A stretch of 13,692 bases of DNA, taken from positions 1 through 13,692 of the forward strand of contig CASDHD010000025.1 of assembly GCA_949280095.1 (NCBI GenBank). Reading direction: 5' to 3'. Both the position numbers and the translations under genes were made by a program. The notes under the pieces were generated by a model that made no database searches, was not told where the DNA came from, and worked only from the letters and a program-made list of their open reading frames with translations. Shown here in pieces: positions 13,645-13,692 of the stretch. How positions within the stretch are numbered: position 1 is the first letter of the stretch; every line of letters begins with the position of its first letter. This stretch comes from an uncultured Bacilli bacterium. Its GTDB lineage: Bacteria; Bacillota_I; Bacilli_A; RF39; UBA660.

Positions 13645-13692
13645 AGAAAAAAAGAAAGAAATTTTTTCTTCTCTTTCTATACTTCCGCTTCT
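13645..13692 (-). terminator. Probable terminator, possibly with the last codons of an upstream gene
   Basis: On the minus strand AGAAAG (13673-13678) and CTTTCT (13653-13658) can pair around an A/T-rich loop, followed by a T-run. The edge of the window in one frame reads Glu-Ala-Glu-Val and then TAG (13677-13679), which could be the end of an upstream minus-strand gene. Only four codons are visible, so the gene itself cannot be identified. Confidence 0.35.

Overview
The window looks like a chromosomal housekeeping stretch from a low-GC Gram-positive bacterium of the Bacilli / Mollicutes-relative type, probably an uncultured gut lineage (that last point is inference). The supporting signs are very AT-rich DNA, strong AGGAGG/AGGTGA ribosome binding sites, canonical sigma-A promoters, U-tailed hairpin terminators, and a Firmicutes gene set (RNase J, RNase Y, YlxM, FtsY/Ffh, ThyA/DHFR, a YcxB-type membrane protein). 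Tryptophan is encoded by TGG wherever I checked it, so the standard bacterial code is the working assumption.

Layout, in order of transcription. Most genes lie on the minus strand and read right to left. thyA-dfrA (dTMP synthesis and folate recycling) form a pair ending in a hairpin. rny (RNase Y) follows with its own promoter, whose -35 sits in that hairpin. Then come a YcxB-like three-helix membrane protein, a C26-type glutamine amidotransferase, and a guanylate-kinase-like protein with a strong internal promoter. These converge on plus-strand rnj (RNase J) at a shared bidirectional terminator. rnj is divergent from a second minus-strand operon: a type IV prepilin-like gene, ftsY, ylxM, and a DUF218 gene broken by an in-frame TGA. 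A 337-base intergenic segment follows; it holds a promoter plus hairpins plus terminator that look like a roughly 108-nt small RNA. Then come ffh and fhs (formate-tetrahydrofolate ligase). The left edge cuts a membrane-anchored surface protein.

Functional themes are co-translational targeting (Ffh, FtsY, YlxM), mRNA decay (RNase J and RNase Y, within 6 kb), and one-carbon/thymidylate metabolism (Fhs at one end, ThyA-DHFR at the other).

I see no mobile element, CRISPR array, tRNA, rRNA or obvious defence or toxin system. The points most worth a second look are the TGA-interrupted DUF218 gene, the candidate small RNA between it and ffh, the splitting of the usual ftsY-ylxM-ffh order, the overlapping divergent promoters of rnj and the prepilin-ftsY operon, a C-terminally short Fhs, and a ThyA with substitutions at dUMP-contact positions.
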